NCBI GenBank assembly: GCA_021782525.1
Contig: JAJXUY010000012.1
Span: forward strand, 1-15,904
Length of the DNA: 15,904 bases
Origin: Acidobacteriota bacterium
Lineage (GTDB): Bacteria; Acidobacteriota; Thermoanaerobaculia; Thermoanaerobaculales; Thermoanaerobaculaceae
Direction: 5' to 3'
The notes under the pieces are model-generated. The model had not been told where the DNA came from. It made no database searches and worked only from the letters and a program-made list of their open reading frames with translations. The stretch's first letter is position 1. Each line of letters opens with the position of its first letter. Positions 1 through 5,997 of the stretch are shown here, piece after piece. The translations under genes were made by a program, and so were the position numbers.

Positions 1-421
1 CCACCTCGCGCAGCAGCTGGCGCGCCAGCCTCGCGGCGCCGTCACGGCCGATCCGCCGCCGCAGCCTGGCCGCCTCGGTCACCTGCGCACCGACCGAGCG
101 AACCGGGTTGAGCGCCCGCGACGGTTCCTGGAAGAGGAACCCGGCCACCTCGCCCCGCAGCTGGCTCATTCTCGCCTCGGACGCCCGCAGGAGATCCTCG
201 CCGGCCAGCCGTACCGCCCCGTGCTCGATTCGCGCCGCATCGGGGAGCAGGCGCACGAGGGCGAGCGCGGTCAGCGTCTTGCCGCAGCCGGACTCGCCGA
301 CGACACCCGTCGCCGTGCCCTCCTCGACGGTGAGCGTCACCCCGTCGAGCGCGAGTCGCCGGCGCCCATCCCCGTCAGGGAACGACACGGCCAGGTCATC
401 CGCCTCCACGATCGCCGGCAC
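1..421 (-). CDS. Dipeptide/oligopeptide-type ABC transporter ATP-binding protein (3' end outside window)
   Basis: This is the N-terminal 140 residues of an ABC ATPase that would energise uptake of peptides or similar solutes from the cytoplasmic face of the membrane. The reading frame is open from a GTG at 421 to the window edge. Residues 42-49 are a Walker A motif (GESGCGKT), and residues 96-100 (LFQEP) contain the Q-loop glutamine Q98. The following NPVRSVGAQVTEAARL stretch is typical of the DppD/OppD subfamily. The signature motif, Walker B and the C-terminal oligopeptide extension lie beyond the window. The start is supported by a -10-like TAGAAT six bases upstream, which implies a leaderless mRNA. 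It diverges from the phosphatase gene at 522. Family is confident; substrate is unknown. Confidence 0.9.
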   Translation of the reverse strand, partial: MPAIVEADDLAVSFPDGDGRRRLALDGVTLTVEEGTATGVVGESGCGKTLTALALVRLLPDAARIEHGAVRLAGEDLLRASEARMSQLRGEVAGFLFQEPSRALNPVRSVGAQVTEAARLRRRIGRDGAARLARQLLREV

Positions 422-427
422 GCTTCG

Positions 428-433
428 ATTCTA
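428..433 (-). promoter_or_regulatory. -10 box of a leaderless promoter for the ABC ATPase gene
   Basis: TAGAAT on the minus strand matches TATAAT at five of six positions. It ends six bases before the GTG at 421, so transcription should begin at or next to the start codon. No -35 match is seen 17 bases further up and there is no Shine-Dalgarno sequence, which supports leaderless translation. Confidence 0.5.
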
Positions 434-474
434 CGCGCCCCGACCGGCCCCCCGGCGGGCGCGCCTCTCGGCGC

Positions 475-503
475 TTCAATCCGGGCCGCCGCCCGGCTAG
501 CAT
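475..503 (+). promoter_or_regulatory. Candidate promoter of the KdsC-like phosphatase gene
   Basis: A -10-like TAGCAT at 498-503 is preceded, after a 17-base spacer, by a weak -35-like TTCAAT at 475-480. The expected transcription start near 510 leaves a very short leader holding the Shine-Dalgarno GGAGGTGGG (511-519) before the GTG at 522. The -35 match is poor, so this is tentative. Confidence 0.35.
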
Positions 504-521
504 GGCGGCAGGAGGTGGGCC

Positions 522-1109
522 GTGCCGCTGACCCGGGAGGAGCTGCTGCGCCGCGCGCGATCCGTCGAGGCGCTGGTGCTGGACGTGGATGGCGTGCTCA
601 CCGATGCGAGCCTGGTGTACGGCCCGCGCGGCGAGGAGTTCAAGGCGTTCTCGGCCCGTGACGGCTTCGCCGCCAAGCTCGCCGCCGCCGAGGGGATCGC
701 GATCGGCATCCTTTCGGGGCGCACGAGCGCGGCCGTGCAGGCCCGCCTCGCCGAGCTCGGCGTGCCGCCCGAACGGGTCGTCCTCGGCAGCCGGGACAAG
801 GCGGCGGACCTCGCCCACCTCGGCGAGCGCCTCGGCCTGGCGCTCGACCGCGTCGCGTTCATGGGCGACGACCTGCCGGACCTTCCGGCGCTCGCCGCCG
901 CGGGCCTGGCCGCCTGCCCGGGGGACGCCGCGACCGAGGTGCGCGAGCGGTGTCATTTCGTCGCGGCGGCCCCGGGCGGTCGCGGCGCCGTCCGCGAGCT
1001 CGTCCGGCTCGTCCTCGAGGCCAGAGGACGCTGGCACGACATCGTCGAGTCGTGGTGGCGCGGGGAGGCCGCGGCCGCCTTCTTCGGCGGCGGCCCGACG
1101 CGCGCCTGA
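522..1109 (+). CDS. KdsC-like HAD-superfamily phosphatase
   Basis: A 195-residue cytoplasmic HAD phosphatase of the capless, tetrameric KdsC type, which in characterised relatives hydrolyses 3-deoxy-D-manno-octulosonate 8-phosphate or other sugar phosphates. Motif I is LVLDVDGVLTD, with nucleophile D21 and acid/base D23. Motif II is S65 in ILSGRTS, motif III is K93 in SRDKAADL, and motif IV is GDDLPDLP with D116, D117 and D120. The DVDGVLTD form and short length are typical of KdsC and of the phosphatase half of CMP-acylneuraminate synthetases. The GTG start is set by a strong Shine-Dalgarno GGAGGTGGG three bases upstream. No other Kdo or sialic-acid gene is visible, so the substrate cannot be assigned; a phosphatase for another nonulosonate or sugar is equally possible. 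Confidence 0.85.
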   Translation: MPLTREELLRRARSVEALVLDVDGVLTDASLVYGPRGEEFKAFSARDGFAAKLAAAEGIAIGILSGRTSAAVQARLAELGVPPERVVLGSRDKAADLAHLGERLGLALDRVAFMGDDLPDLPALAAAGLAACPGDAATEVRERCHFVAAAPGGRGAVRELVRLVLEARGRWHDIVESWWRGEAAAAFFGGGPTRA

Positions 1110-1136
1110 GCCGCGGCGGCGCCGCCGCTCCGGCCC

Positions 1137-1142
1137 TATAGT
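1137..1142 (+). promoter_or_regulatory. -10 box of a leaderless promoter for rtcB
   Basis: TATAGT matches five of six positions of TATAAT and ends six bases before the GTG of rtcB at 1149, so the mRNA should start at the GTG with no leader. There is no Shine-Dalgarno sequence. A GC palindrome (1113-1128) lies where a -35 box would fall and might instead fold at the 3' end of the upstream gene. Confidence 0.5.
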
Positions 1143-1148
1143 GGTGGT

Positions 1149-2588
1149 GTGACCGTCGCGATCGAGCAGCTGCGCCCCGGTGTCTGGCAGGTCGCCCCCA
1201 CGGGCGGGATGACGGTGCCCGCCAGGATCTACGCCAGCGAGGCGCTGCTCGCCGCCGCCCGCGACGACCGGTCGATCGCGCAGGCGTGCAACGTCGCCCA
1301 TCTGCCCGGGATCGTCGGCGCGTCCCTCGCGATGCCCGACCTCCACGAGGGGTACGGCTTCCCGATCGGCGGCGTGGCCGCGTTCGACCTCGACGAGGGG
1401 GTGGTCTCGCCCGGCGGCGTCGGCTACGACATCAACTGCGGCGTGCGCCTGATGCGAACCGGGATCGCCGCGGCGGACCTCGGAGACCGTCTCCGCCAAC
1501 TGGTCGGGGCGGTGCAGCGTGACGTGCCGGCCGGGGTCGGAAGCGAGGGGGCGATCGCGCCTCTGTCGGAGAGCGACCTCGACGAGGTCCTGCGCGACGG
1601 CGCGGCGTGGGCCGTGCGCCACGGATACGGCACGCCGGACGACCTGGAGACGACCGAGGGCGGGGGCTGTCTGCCCGGCGCCGACCCGAAGGCACTTTCA
1701 CGGCGGGCGCGCCAGCGCGGCGCGCCGCAGCTCGGGACGCTCGGCTCGGGAAACCACTTCGCCGAGATCCAGGTCGTGGACGCGATCCTCGACCCGGCCG
1801 CGGCCGCCGCGTTCGGCCTCGTCGCCGGGAACGTGGCGGCCCTCCTCCACTCCGGCTCCCGCGGCCTCGGCTACCAGGTGTGCGACGACGCCCTGGCCGC
1901 GATGCATCACGGTGGCGGGGCGCGGTGGCCGCTCCCCGACCCCCAGCTCGTCGCCGTGCGCGCCTCCTCGCCCGCGGGCCGGCGCTACCTCGCGGCGATG
2001 CGCGCCGCCGCCAACTTCGCCTGGGCCAACCGTCAGGTCATGATGGTTCTTATCGAACGCGCCATGACTCGAGTCCTGGGCGGCGATCGCGCTGCGCTCG
2101 GCTTCGCGCTCGTCTACGACGTGGCCCACAACATCGCCAAGCTCGAGGAGCACGAGGTCTGTGCCGCCAGGCGGACGCTGCTCGTCCACCGCAAGGGCGC
2201 GACGCGCGCGTTCCCCGCCGGCCACCCGGACGTCCCGAGCGCGTACCGCGACGTCGGCCAACCGGTGCTCATCCCCGGCGACATGGGGCGACCCTCGTAC
2301 GTGTGCGTCGGCACCGACACGGCGATGGCGGAGACGTTCGGCTCGGCCGCGCACGGCGCCGGCCGCACGATGTCTCGCCACGCCGCCCGCCGCGCCTCGG
2401 GCGGCCGCGACCTGACGGAGGAGATGCGGCGGCGGGGCGTTGTCGTCGCCGCCCGCTCGCCGAAGACGCTCGCCGAAGAGATGCCCGAGGCGTACAAGGA
2501 CGCCGCCGCGGTGGTCGAGGCGCTGCGCGTCGCCGGCATCGCCCGCCCGGTCGCGCGCCTGCGTCCGCTCGGCGTCGTCAAGGGATGA
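1149..2588 (+). CDS. rtcB: RNA-splicing ligase RtcB
   Basis: A 479-residue GTP- and Mn2+-dependent RNA ligase of the RtcB family, which joins a 3'-phosphate or 2',3'-cyclic phosphate end to a 5'-hydroxyl end; in bacteria it serves RNA repair. Visible family motifs are MPDLHEGYGFPIGGV (62-76), GGVGYDINCGVRL (89-101) with metal ligands D94 and C97, GSGNHFAE with H203, LLHSGSRGLG with H234, and YDVAHNIAKLEEH with H327. The C-terminal HGAGRTMSRHAA contains H402, equivalent to the histidine that receives GMP. The EEMPEAYKD motif near the C-terminus is also typical. The length is normal and nothing is missing. The GTG start at 1149 follows a -10 box directly. No rtcA or archease gene is adjacent; the mobile element begins 52 bp downstream. 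Confidence 0.97.
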   Translation: MTVAIEQLRPGVWQVAPTGGMTVPARIYASEALLAAARDDRSIAQACNVAHLPGIVGASLAMPDLHEGYGFPIGGVAAFDLDEGVVSPGGVGYDINCGVRLMRTGIAAADLGDRLRQLVGAVQRDVPAGVGSEGAIAPLSESDLDEVLRDGAAWAVRHGYGTPDDLETTEGGGCLPGADPKALSRRARQRGAPQLGTLGSGNHFAEIQVVDAILDPAAAAAFGLVAGNVAALLHSGSRGLGYQVCDDALAAMHHGGGARWPLPDPQLVAVRASSPAGRRYLAAMRAAANFAWANRQVMMVLIERAMTRVLGGDRAALGFALVYDVAHNIAKLEEHEVCAARRTLLVHRKGATRAFPAGHPDVPSAYRDVGQPVLIPGDMGRPSYVCVGTDTAMAETFGSAAHGAGRTMSRHAARRASGGRDLTEEMRRRGVVVAARSPKTLAEEMPEAYKDAAAVVEALRVAGIARPVARLRPLGVVKG

Positions 2589-2591
2589 GAC

Positions 2592-2629
2592 ACCTCACCC
2601 GCGGGCGTTCACTGCGCTGCCGGTGAGGT
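2592..2629 (+). terminator. Possible hairpin terminator after rtcB
   Basis: Eight-base perfect inverted arms (2592-2599 and 2622-2629) enclose a GC-rich 22-base loop just after the rtcB stop codon. No T-run follows, so it may be a Rho-assisted or bidirectional terminator lying between rtcB and the originally convergent tRNA gene. Confidence 0.35.
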
Positions 2630-2640
2630 CGAGATGGGAG

Positions 2641-2685
2641 TGGTGCCCAGGGGCGGAATTGAACCGTCGACACCGTGATTTTCAG
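2641..2685 (-). repeat. attL: 45-bp direct repeat, remnant of the tRNA-Phe 3' part
   Basis: Identical over 45 bases to 15791-15835. Read on the minus strand, it covers tRNA-Phe from the first base of the anticodon loop, through the 3' anticodon strand, variable loop and T arm, to the encoded CCA. Identity stops at 2686, where the anticodon stem should continue, so this copy is not a functional tRNA. This should be the original chromosomal 3' half displaced by insertion. Confidence 0.95.
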
Positions 2686-2698
2686 GCATTAACGCCTG
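2683..2698. repeat. Short inverted repeat at the attL core edge
   Basis: CAGGC (2683-2687) and GCCTG (2694-2698) form a 5-bp inverted repeat with a 6-base loop. It straddles the boundary between the tRNA-derived repeat and element DNA. It may be part of the recombinase core site, but arms of five bases could be chance. Confidence 0.3.
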
Positions 2699-2777
2699 TC
2701 CATAGGTTCCCATGCTGTACTGCAAACAAAGGATTTACGCGCTGCTGTGTCTATTGCGTCCATTGAAAACGAGCCGC

Positions 2778-2799
2778 TAAGGGGTCAGTTTAGGGGTCA
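2778..2799 (+). repeat. Integrase arm-type site pair, left end
   Basis: Two directly repeated 10-mers, TAAGGGGTCA (2778-2787) and TTAGGGGTCA (2790-2799), are spaced 12 bp start to start, about 90 bp inside the attL core. The same pair with the same spacing and orientation occurs at the right end. Location and symmetry suit binding sites for the integrase N-terminal arm-binding domain. Confidence 0.65.
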
Positions 2800-2804
2800 A
2801 ATTC

Positions 2805-2818
2805 TGAGAACCGTCTCA
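2805..2818. promoter_or_regulatory. TGAGA-N4-TCTCA palindrome, left end
   Basis: A palindrome with 5-bp arms and ACCG centre lies 5 bp after the left arm-type pair. The same TGAGA-N4-TCTCA architecture, with a different centre, follows the right arm-type pair. It is a candidate site for an excisionase or accessory factor that helps build the recombination complex. Confidence 0.4.
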
Positions 2819-2823
2819 CACAC

Positions 2824-2852
2824 CGACGGCGGGCCAACCGCTCCCGCCGTCG
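2824..2852 (-). terminator. Hairpin downstream of the leftmost element gene
   Basis: A perfect 10-bp GC-rich stem (2824-2833 with 2843-2852) and 9-base loop lie 21 bases after the stop of the minus-strand gene ending at 2874. No strong T-run follows. It probably ends the leftward transcript before the attL region. Nothing else gene-like is seen between 2686 and 2873 apart from the att-arm repeats. Confidence 0.45.
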
Positions 2853-2873
2853 CGATGATGCGCTCGGGTGCCG

Positions 2874-3344
2874 TCACCCCTCTCCCTGGATCTTCCAGCC
2901 GTGCGCCCGCGCCACGCCGCGCCGCACGAGCCCCTTGCGGCCCACTACCCCAACCCACGCCCCGCCATCCACCGCCTCGCCCGACTCAACCGCCCGACGA
3001 ACGTCGGCGAAGAGCGCCACAAGCTGGTCGCGGGTGAGGAAGTGAGGCAGTCCGTAGGACTGAATGCGGATGATGACTTCGTTGAAGAACGCCACCACGG
3101 GCGAGAACGGGTTCGCGGCCGGGTTCATACACCAGTAGGCCCGGAGTCGCTCACCAGCGCTCTTGTCTTCGGGGTCCGCCAGGTACGAAAGGCTGTTGAA
3201 GAAGTCTCGCCCATGCGTCGCAAGTGATTGCACGTAGTCCTTGTCAACGAGTTCCCCTTCGGGGATGGCGCCGAAGAGCTGTTCGAACAAACCCTCGAGC
3301 GTTGGCCCCTGCCGGATTGCCTGAGATCGCGTGATTGCCTTCAT
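2874..3344 (-). CDS. Hypothetical protein (156 aa), leftmost element gene
   Basis: I do not recognise this protein. It is soluble, without signal peptide or membrane segment, and acidic to neutral except for a basic C-terminus (VGRKGLVRRGVARAHGWK). Its centre is aromatic-rich (HGRDFFNSLSYL, AFFNEVIIRIQSYGLPHFL) and predicted mostly helical. The ATG at 3344 has GAGGG upstream and follows the previous stop by 10 bp, so the two genes should be co-transcribed. Its place next to attL, away from the replication and packaging genes, is where satellites and islands often carry cargo such as immunity or anti-phage functions. That role is only inferred from position. A longer in-frame form starting at 3560 would overlap the neighbouring gene and is rejected. 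Confidence 0.7.
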   Translation of the reverse strand: MKAITRSQAIRQGPTLEGLFEQLFGAIPEGELVDKDYVQSLATHGRDFFNSLSYLADPEDKSAGERLRAYWCMNPAANPFSPVVAFFNEVIIRIQSYGLPHFLTRDQLVALFADVRRAVESGEAVDGGAWVGVVGRKGLVRRGVARAHGWKIQGEG

Positions 3345-3354
3345 AACCCGGCCC

Positions 3355-3639
3355 TCAGTTCTCGACCGCATAGCCGAAGGAAACGTACTCGACCCGCCCG
3401 CGCGCACCACCGGGTTTGACCGAGGCGATGACGGTCTTCGGCTCAGAGAGCGGGCCGGGGGCCATCGCTGCCACCCGGTCCGCCAAGCCCTCGCCACCCT
3501 CAAGCCGAGAAATCCAGGGGTGCCCCCATGGGAAGAAGAGCTCGATGCTGCCGTCCGCAAACTTGACGAAACTGAATCCCCCTACGTCACCCGCCTCCAC
3601 GACCTCCCCGTGATCGCCATCGGTCTGCCAGTCCTCCAT
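3355..3639 (-). CDS. Hypothetical acidic protein (94 aa)
   Basis: I do not recognise this protein. It starts with a very acidic segment (MEDWQTDGDHGEVVEAGD), followed by alternating hydrophobic residues suggesting beta strands (GGFSFVKFADGSIELFFPWG) and a C-terminal strand (GRVEYVSFGYAVEN). A small beta-rich fold is likely. The ATG at 3639 has a good Shine-Dalgarno (GAAAGGCGG) about seven bases upstream. It heads a probable two-gene unit with the 156-aa gene at 2874-3344. The acidic small protein followed by a larger one could be an immunity or anti-phage pair, but there is no homology basis for this. Confidence 0.7.
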   Translation of the reverse strand: MEDWQTDGDHGEVVEAGDVGGFSFVKFADGSIELFFPWGHPWISRLEGGEGLADRVAAMAPGPLSEPKTVIASVKPGGARGRVEYVSFGYAVEN

Positions 3640-3708
3640 GTGTCCGCCTTTCGTGGCCGCGCTACACTACCCGTGGAGCGTGGCCGGTCTCACCGCCTGC
3701 CCGTTCCT

Positions 3709-3744
3709 GCCCGCGCCGAGACTTGCCAAGCGATCGGCGCGGGC
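3709..3744 (-). terminator. Perfect 11-bp hairpin after the winged-helix regulator gene
   Basis: Arms 3709-3719 and 3734-3744 are perfectly complementary over 11 GC-rich bases with a 14-base loop, 10 bases beyond the regulator's stop at 3755. No T-run follows on the minus strand. It could separate the regulator transcript from the two left-end genes. Confidence 0.4.
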
Positions 3745-3754
3745 GCTTCTACGA

Positions 3755-3997
3755 TCAGCCCCGTCCTTGGGCACCCCCCTTGTTGACGCGGTAGACGTTG
3801 CGCCAGTCGCCCCATCGCGCGCCTTTCCGAACCGGCACGGTGCGGGTCAGCACACCGTCAACGGTGAGCGCCGCGAGGTGACGTTGCGCCGTGCTGATAG
3901 AGCAGCCGGCGAGCTCTGCCAGCTCCCCCGCGGTCACGCCACGACGGCGAGCCGCAAGCCGCAACGCTAGGACGATGGTGTTTCGTATCGGGTTCAT
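3755..3997 (-). CDS. Winged helix-turn-helix transcriptional regulator (80 aa)
   Basis: A small cytoplasmic DNA-binding protein. Residues 21-50 (VTAGELAELAGCSISTAQRHLAAL followed by TVDGVL) form a typical HTH, with CSISTAQRHL as the recognition helix. The wing follows (TRTVPVRKGARWGDWRNVYRV). The ATG at 3997 is preferred over an in-frame ATG at 4027, because a promoter and perfect palindrome (4004-4036) lie across the latter and leave no room for an upstream start. Transcription should begin at or near the ATG with no leader, as with phage repressors. The palindrome over its own promoter implies autoregulation. It probably controls the element's lysogeny-like state, or responds to a helper phage; which promoters it controls besides its own is unknown. 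Confidence 0.85.
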   Translation of the reverse strand: MNPIRNTIVLALRLAARRRGVTAGELAELAGCSISTAQRHLAALTVDGVLTRTVPVRKGARWGDWRNVYRVNKGGAQGRG

Positions 3998-4003
3998 GAG
4001 GGT

Positions 4004-4030
4004 ACTATGCCGCAACTCGTGCGGCATAGT
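4004..4030. promoter_or_regulatory. Operator: perfect 10-bp inverted repeat over the regulator promoter
   Basis: ACTATGCCGC (4004-4013) and GCGGCATAGT (4021-4030) are exact reverse complements separated by seven bases. The repeat begins 6 bp upstream of the regulator ATG and covers its -10 box, its spacer and the end of its -35 box. A dimeric HTH protein bound here would block RNA polymerase, so negative autoregulation is the simplest reading. Confidence 0.75.
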
Positions 4031-4036
4031 CAAGCC
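4007..4036 (-). promoter_or_regulatory. Promoter of the winged-helix regulator (leaderless)
   Basis: On the minus strand, TTGACT and CATAGT are separated by 18 bases. They match the -35 and -10 consensus at five and four of six positions. CATAGT ends about six bases before the ATG at 3997, with no Shine-Dalgarno, implying a leaderless transcript. Confidence 0.6.
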
Positions 4037-4082
4037 CCCCCGCGTAGCCGGGAGGTTGCGCGGTGGAAGGTGGCGCCCGAGG

Positions 4083-5585
4083 CTAGCCGGCGGTCCCCGA
4101 GTCCGAGCGAGTGCGGCCGGCGAGTGCCGCGTCGATCGCTGCTCGAATCTCGGCGGCAATGGCCGAAGTGTTCACGTCGATATTGACCTTGATCGGCGTC
4201 GCGTCCACCTCGGCGGCCAGCTCGCGGAACGCCTTTAAGCCGGCGCCGAACGGCTCGGTTGTGGATTCCATGAGCCGCTTCTGAAACTCGTCGATGTGCG
4301 GTATGGCCTTCGTCACCGCCTCGTCAACGGAAGTGGGAACTTCCTTGTTCTTGTCGATCCACTGCTGCACGGCGAAGATGTCGTGGTCCTTGATCGCGTT
4401 GGCGAGTTGAATCTGAGAGTCGGTGAGTTTCTTGCCGGTGTTGAGTCCGGCATCCTCGGCCTTGGCGTAGGCTTTCGCGAGGTCGCTCTCGAGCAGGTTC
4501 TTGGCGTCGACCCCCGCGCCCGCCAGCAGGCGGAAGTCGCGAGTCTGCTCCTCAAGCGACTTCGAGGTTTCGGGCATGAGGTTGTTGACCGAAATGAGGC
4601 TCTTGACGTAGGCCTCGTTCTCCTGAGCCAAGTTGATAACCGCTGCCGCCTGCTCGGCCACCGTGCCCTTGGCGTGGGCCATGACGGCATCCCACTCCTT
4701 CTCCTTGGCGACGTGAGCGGTGATCGCTTCATAGGCGCTCTGCAGAACCTTGTTCTTGTCCTTGAGCACGAGCGTCTCGGCGCCCGCCTCGATCGAGGCG
4801 GCGTGGAACGAGTGAACGAGGTCGGCGTGAGCCTTGGTTGTCTTCAACAGTTCGTCGCCGATTGCCTTGACGGGCGCGAGGTAGGCGGCGGCGGCCTTGT
4901 CGGCAGCGACCATTGAGTCGTGAAACTCGACAACCGCTCGCGCGCCGGCAAGGGTCGCATCGGCCAGCCGCACGCTCTCCGGCACGGCCACGCCGAGCGC
5001 CGTGGCCATGCGGAGCGTTGTGTCCTTGAAGTCGTTGAACTTCATCGCGGCGGCCGTGACGGATGGCGTGACGTGGATTCCGACCGCGTTGGCAACGGCC
5101 GTCGCCATGCCCGCGAACTTCTCCTGCGGTCCCTCGGCCGCTACCAGCGAGGCGGCAAACTCCTCCGAAGACTTCCCCGCTCGGCGCATGGTGTCCGTGA
5201 AACCGGACCACTCTGCGATCTTCTTGCCGAGTTCCCAACCGCCCCCGAATGCGGCAGCGACCAGAGCGCCCGCTTCGGCGACCCGGCCCAACGCCGCGAC
5301 GGTTGCACGAGCGGACCCCGCGGCGGCCTGCATCTGCTCCGAGGCGTGCCCGAAGTGGTAGGAGAGCTGCGCTAGGGCGATTCCAACGCCCCCCGCGCCG
5401 GCCTCCGTCATCCGCGTGAGGTCCGTCATGCCGTTCGCCATGACGAGGAATGATCGGGCGCCCCGCGACCCGAACTGGTCGTAGGTGCCCCCGAGGCTGT
5501 CCAGGTCTGTCGTGACGCGCCTGACGCCGGCTTGAAACTGCTGCGTCTCGGCGCCGAAGTATGCGGTCGCGGCTCCGACGTTCAT
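4083..5585 (-). CDS. Phage tail tape-measure-like protein (500 aa)
   Basis: A 500-residue, almost entirely helical, Ala-rich protein with the look of a phage tail tape-measure protein. The N-terminus (FGAETQQFQAGVRRVTTDLDSL, then a short turn and amphipathic helices) is the usual tape-measure opening. Residues near 70-125 contain hydrophobic Ala/Gly-rich helices (GAGGVGIALAQL, GALVAAAFGGGWELGKKIAEW). Long charged helices fill the centre, and the C-terminus ends with IKVNIDVNTSAIAAEIRAAIDAAL, another tape-measure-like pattern. The start overlaps the preceding stop by ATGA and has GGGGGAG upstream. Tape-measure proteins set tail length and are normally accompanied by tube, chaperone and baseplate genes, none of which is present. 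It may therefore act on a helper phage's tail. A truncated prophage relic is the alternative, but the frame is intact. Confidence 0.75.
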   Translation of the reverse strand: MNVGAATAYFGAETQQFQAGVRRVTTDLDSLGGTYDQFGSRGARSFLVMANGMTDLTRMTEAGAGGVGIALAQLSYHFGHASEQMQAAAGSARATVAALGRVAEAGALVAAAFGGGWELGKKIAEWSGFTDTMRRAGKSSEEFAASLVAAEGPQEKFAGMATAVANAVGIHVTPSVTAAAMKFNDFKDTTLRMATALGVAVPESVRLADATLAGARAVVEFHDSMVAADKAAAAYLAPVKAIGDELLKTTKAHADLVHSFHAASIEAGAETLVLKDKNKVLQSAYEAITAHVAKEKEWDAVMAHAKGTVAEQAAAVINLAQENEAYVKSLISVNNLMPETSKSLEEQTRDFRLLAGAGVDAKNLLESDLAKAYAKAEDAGLNTGKKLTDSQIQLANAIKDHDIFAVQQWIDKNKEVPTSVDEAVTKAIPHIDEFQKRLMESTTEPFGAGLKAFRELAAEVDATPIKVNIDVNTSAIAAEIRAAIDAALAGRTRSDSGTAG

Positions 5586-5797
5586 TGGTCGTTCTCCCCC
5601 GTACCCGCGAGTCGCGCGAGTTCGGCGTGCAAGTTGTGCAAGGATGCGGTCAGTTCCTCGACGGCGACGGCAGCGGCCCCGGCCGCGAAACGTTCATCCG
5701 GCGGAACTTCACCGATGCGGCCTAGGATCTCCGTGAACAGAAGGAGCGTTGCGCGCGCGTCGCGCGTCTGCACAGCGAAACCGTCAAGAATCGTCAT
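5582..5797 (-). CDS. Hypothetical small helical protein (71 aa)
   Basis: I do not recognise this protein. It is helical and Ala/Glu/Leu-rich (residues 42-65, AAAVAVEELTASLHNLHAELARLA, fit one long amphipathic helix), acidic, with no membrane segment. It overlaps the upstream gene stop by ATGA and the tape-measure-like gene start by ATGA, so its translation is tied to both. In phages the slot just before the tape-measure gene is usually held by tail assembly chaperones; these features are compatible with a reduced chaperone-like partner, but no family resemblance is visible. Confidence 0.75.
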   Translation of the reverse strand: MTILDGFAVQTRDARATLLLFTEILGRIGEVPPDERFAAGAAAVAVEELTASLHNLHAELARLAGTGENDQ

Positions 5798-5997
5798 TGC
5801 TCCCCCCTCGACGGCGGGTACACCGCGATCGCCGAGCCGTTGGCCTCGACGCGCAGGTGATCACCATCGGGCTCAGCCTCGAGGATCGCCAGCGCCACGT
5901 CGCCGGTCTGCTCGTTCACAGCTGGGGCAACGTACCGCCGACGGCCGTCGGCCAGGGCCAGCTCCCGGGCGAGAGCGAGAGCGGCCTCAGGCGTCAT
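5794..5997 (-). CDS. Hypothetical protein (67 aa)
   Basis: I do not recognise this protein. An N-terminal helix (TPEAALALARELALADG) is followed by probable beta strands (RRYVAPAVNEQTGDVALAILEAEPDGDHLRVEANGSAIAVYPP). The ATG at 5997 is chosen over an in-frame GTG at 6003, because AGGGG lies five bases before the ATG, whereas the GTG would lie inside that ribosome-binding site. It overlaps the end of the 160-aa gene by 11 bp and the next gene by 4 bp, so it is an internal member of the terminase/tape-measure operon. Confidence 0.72.
   Translation of the reverse strand: MTPEAALALARELALADGRRRYVAPAVNEQTGDVALAILEAEPDGDHLRVEANGSAIAVYPPSRGEQ

Noticed and set aside
396..1622. Long minus-strand open frame (408 codons) across the phosphatase and rtcB genes
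   Set aside because: It is a GC-rich shadow frame antisense to two clearly recognised genes, with repetitive Arg/Gly/Ala composition and no family motif.
1607..2626. Long plus-strand open frame (339 codons) inside rtcB
   Set aside because: It lies out of frame with the conserved RtcB motifs and is Arg/Pro-rich noise typical of high-GC DNA.
2641..2685. Second tRNA-Phe gene at the left end
   Set aside because: It lacks the acceptor 5' strand, D arm and 5' anticodon strand, so it is only the displaced 3' part.
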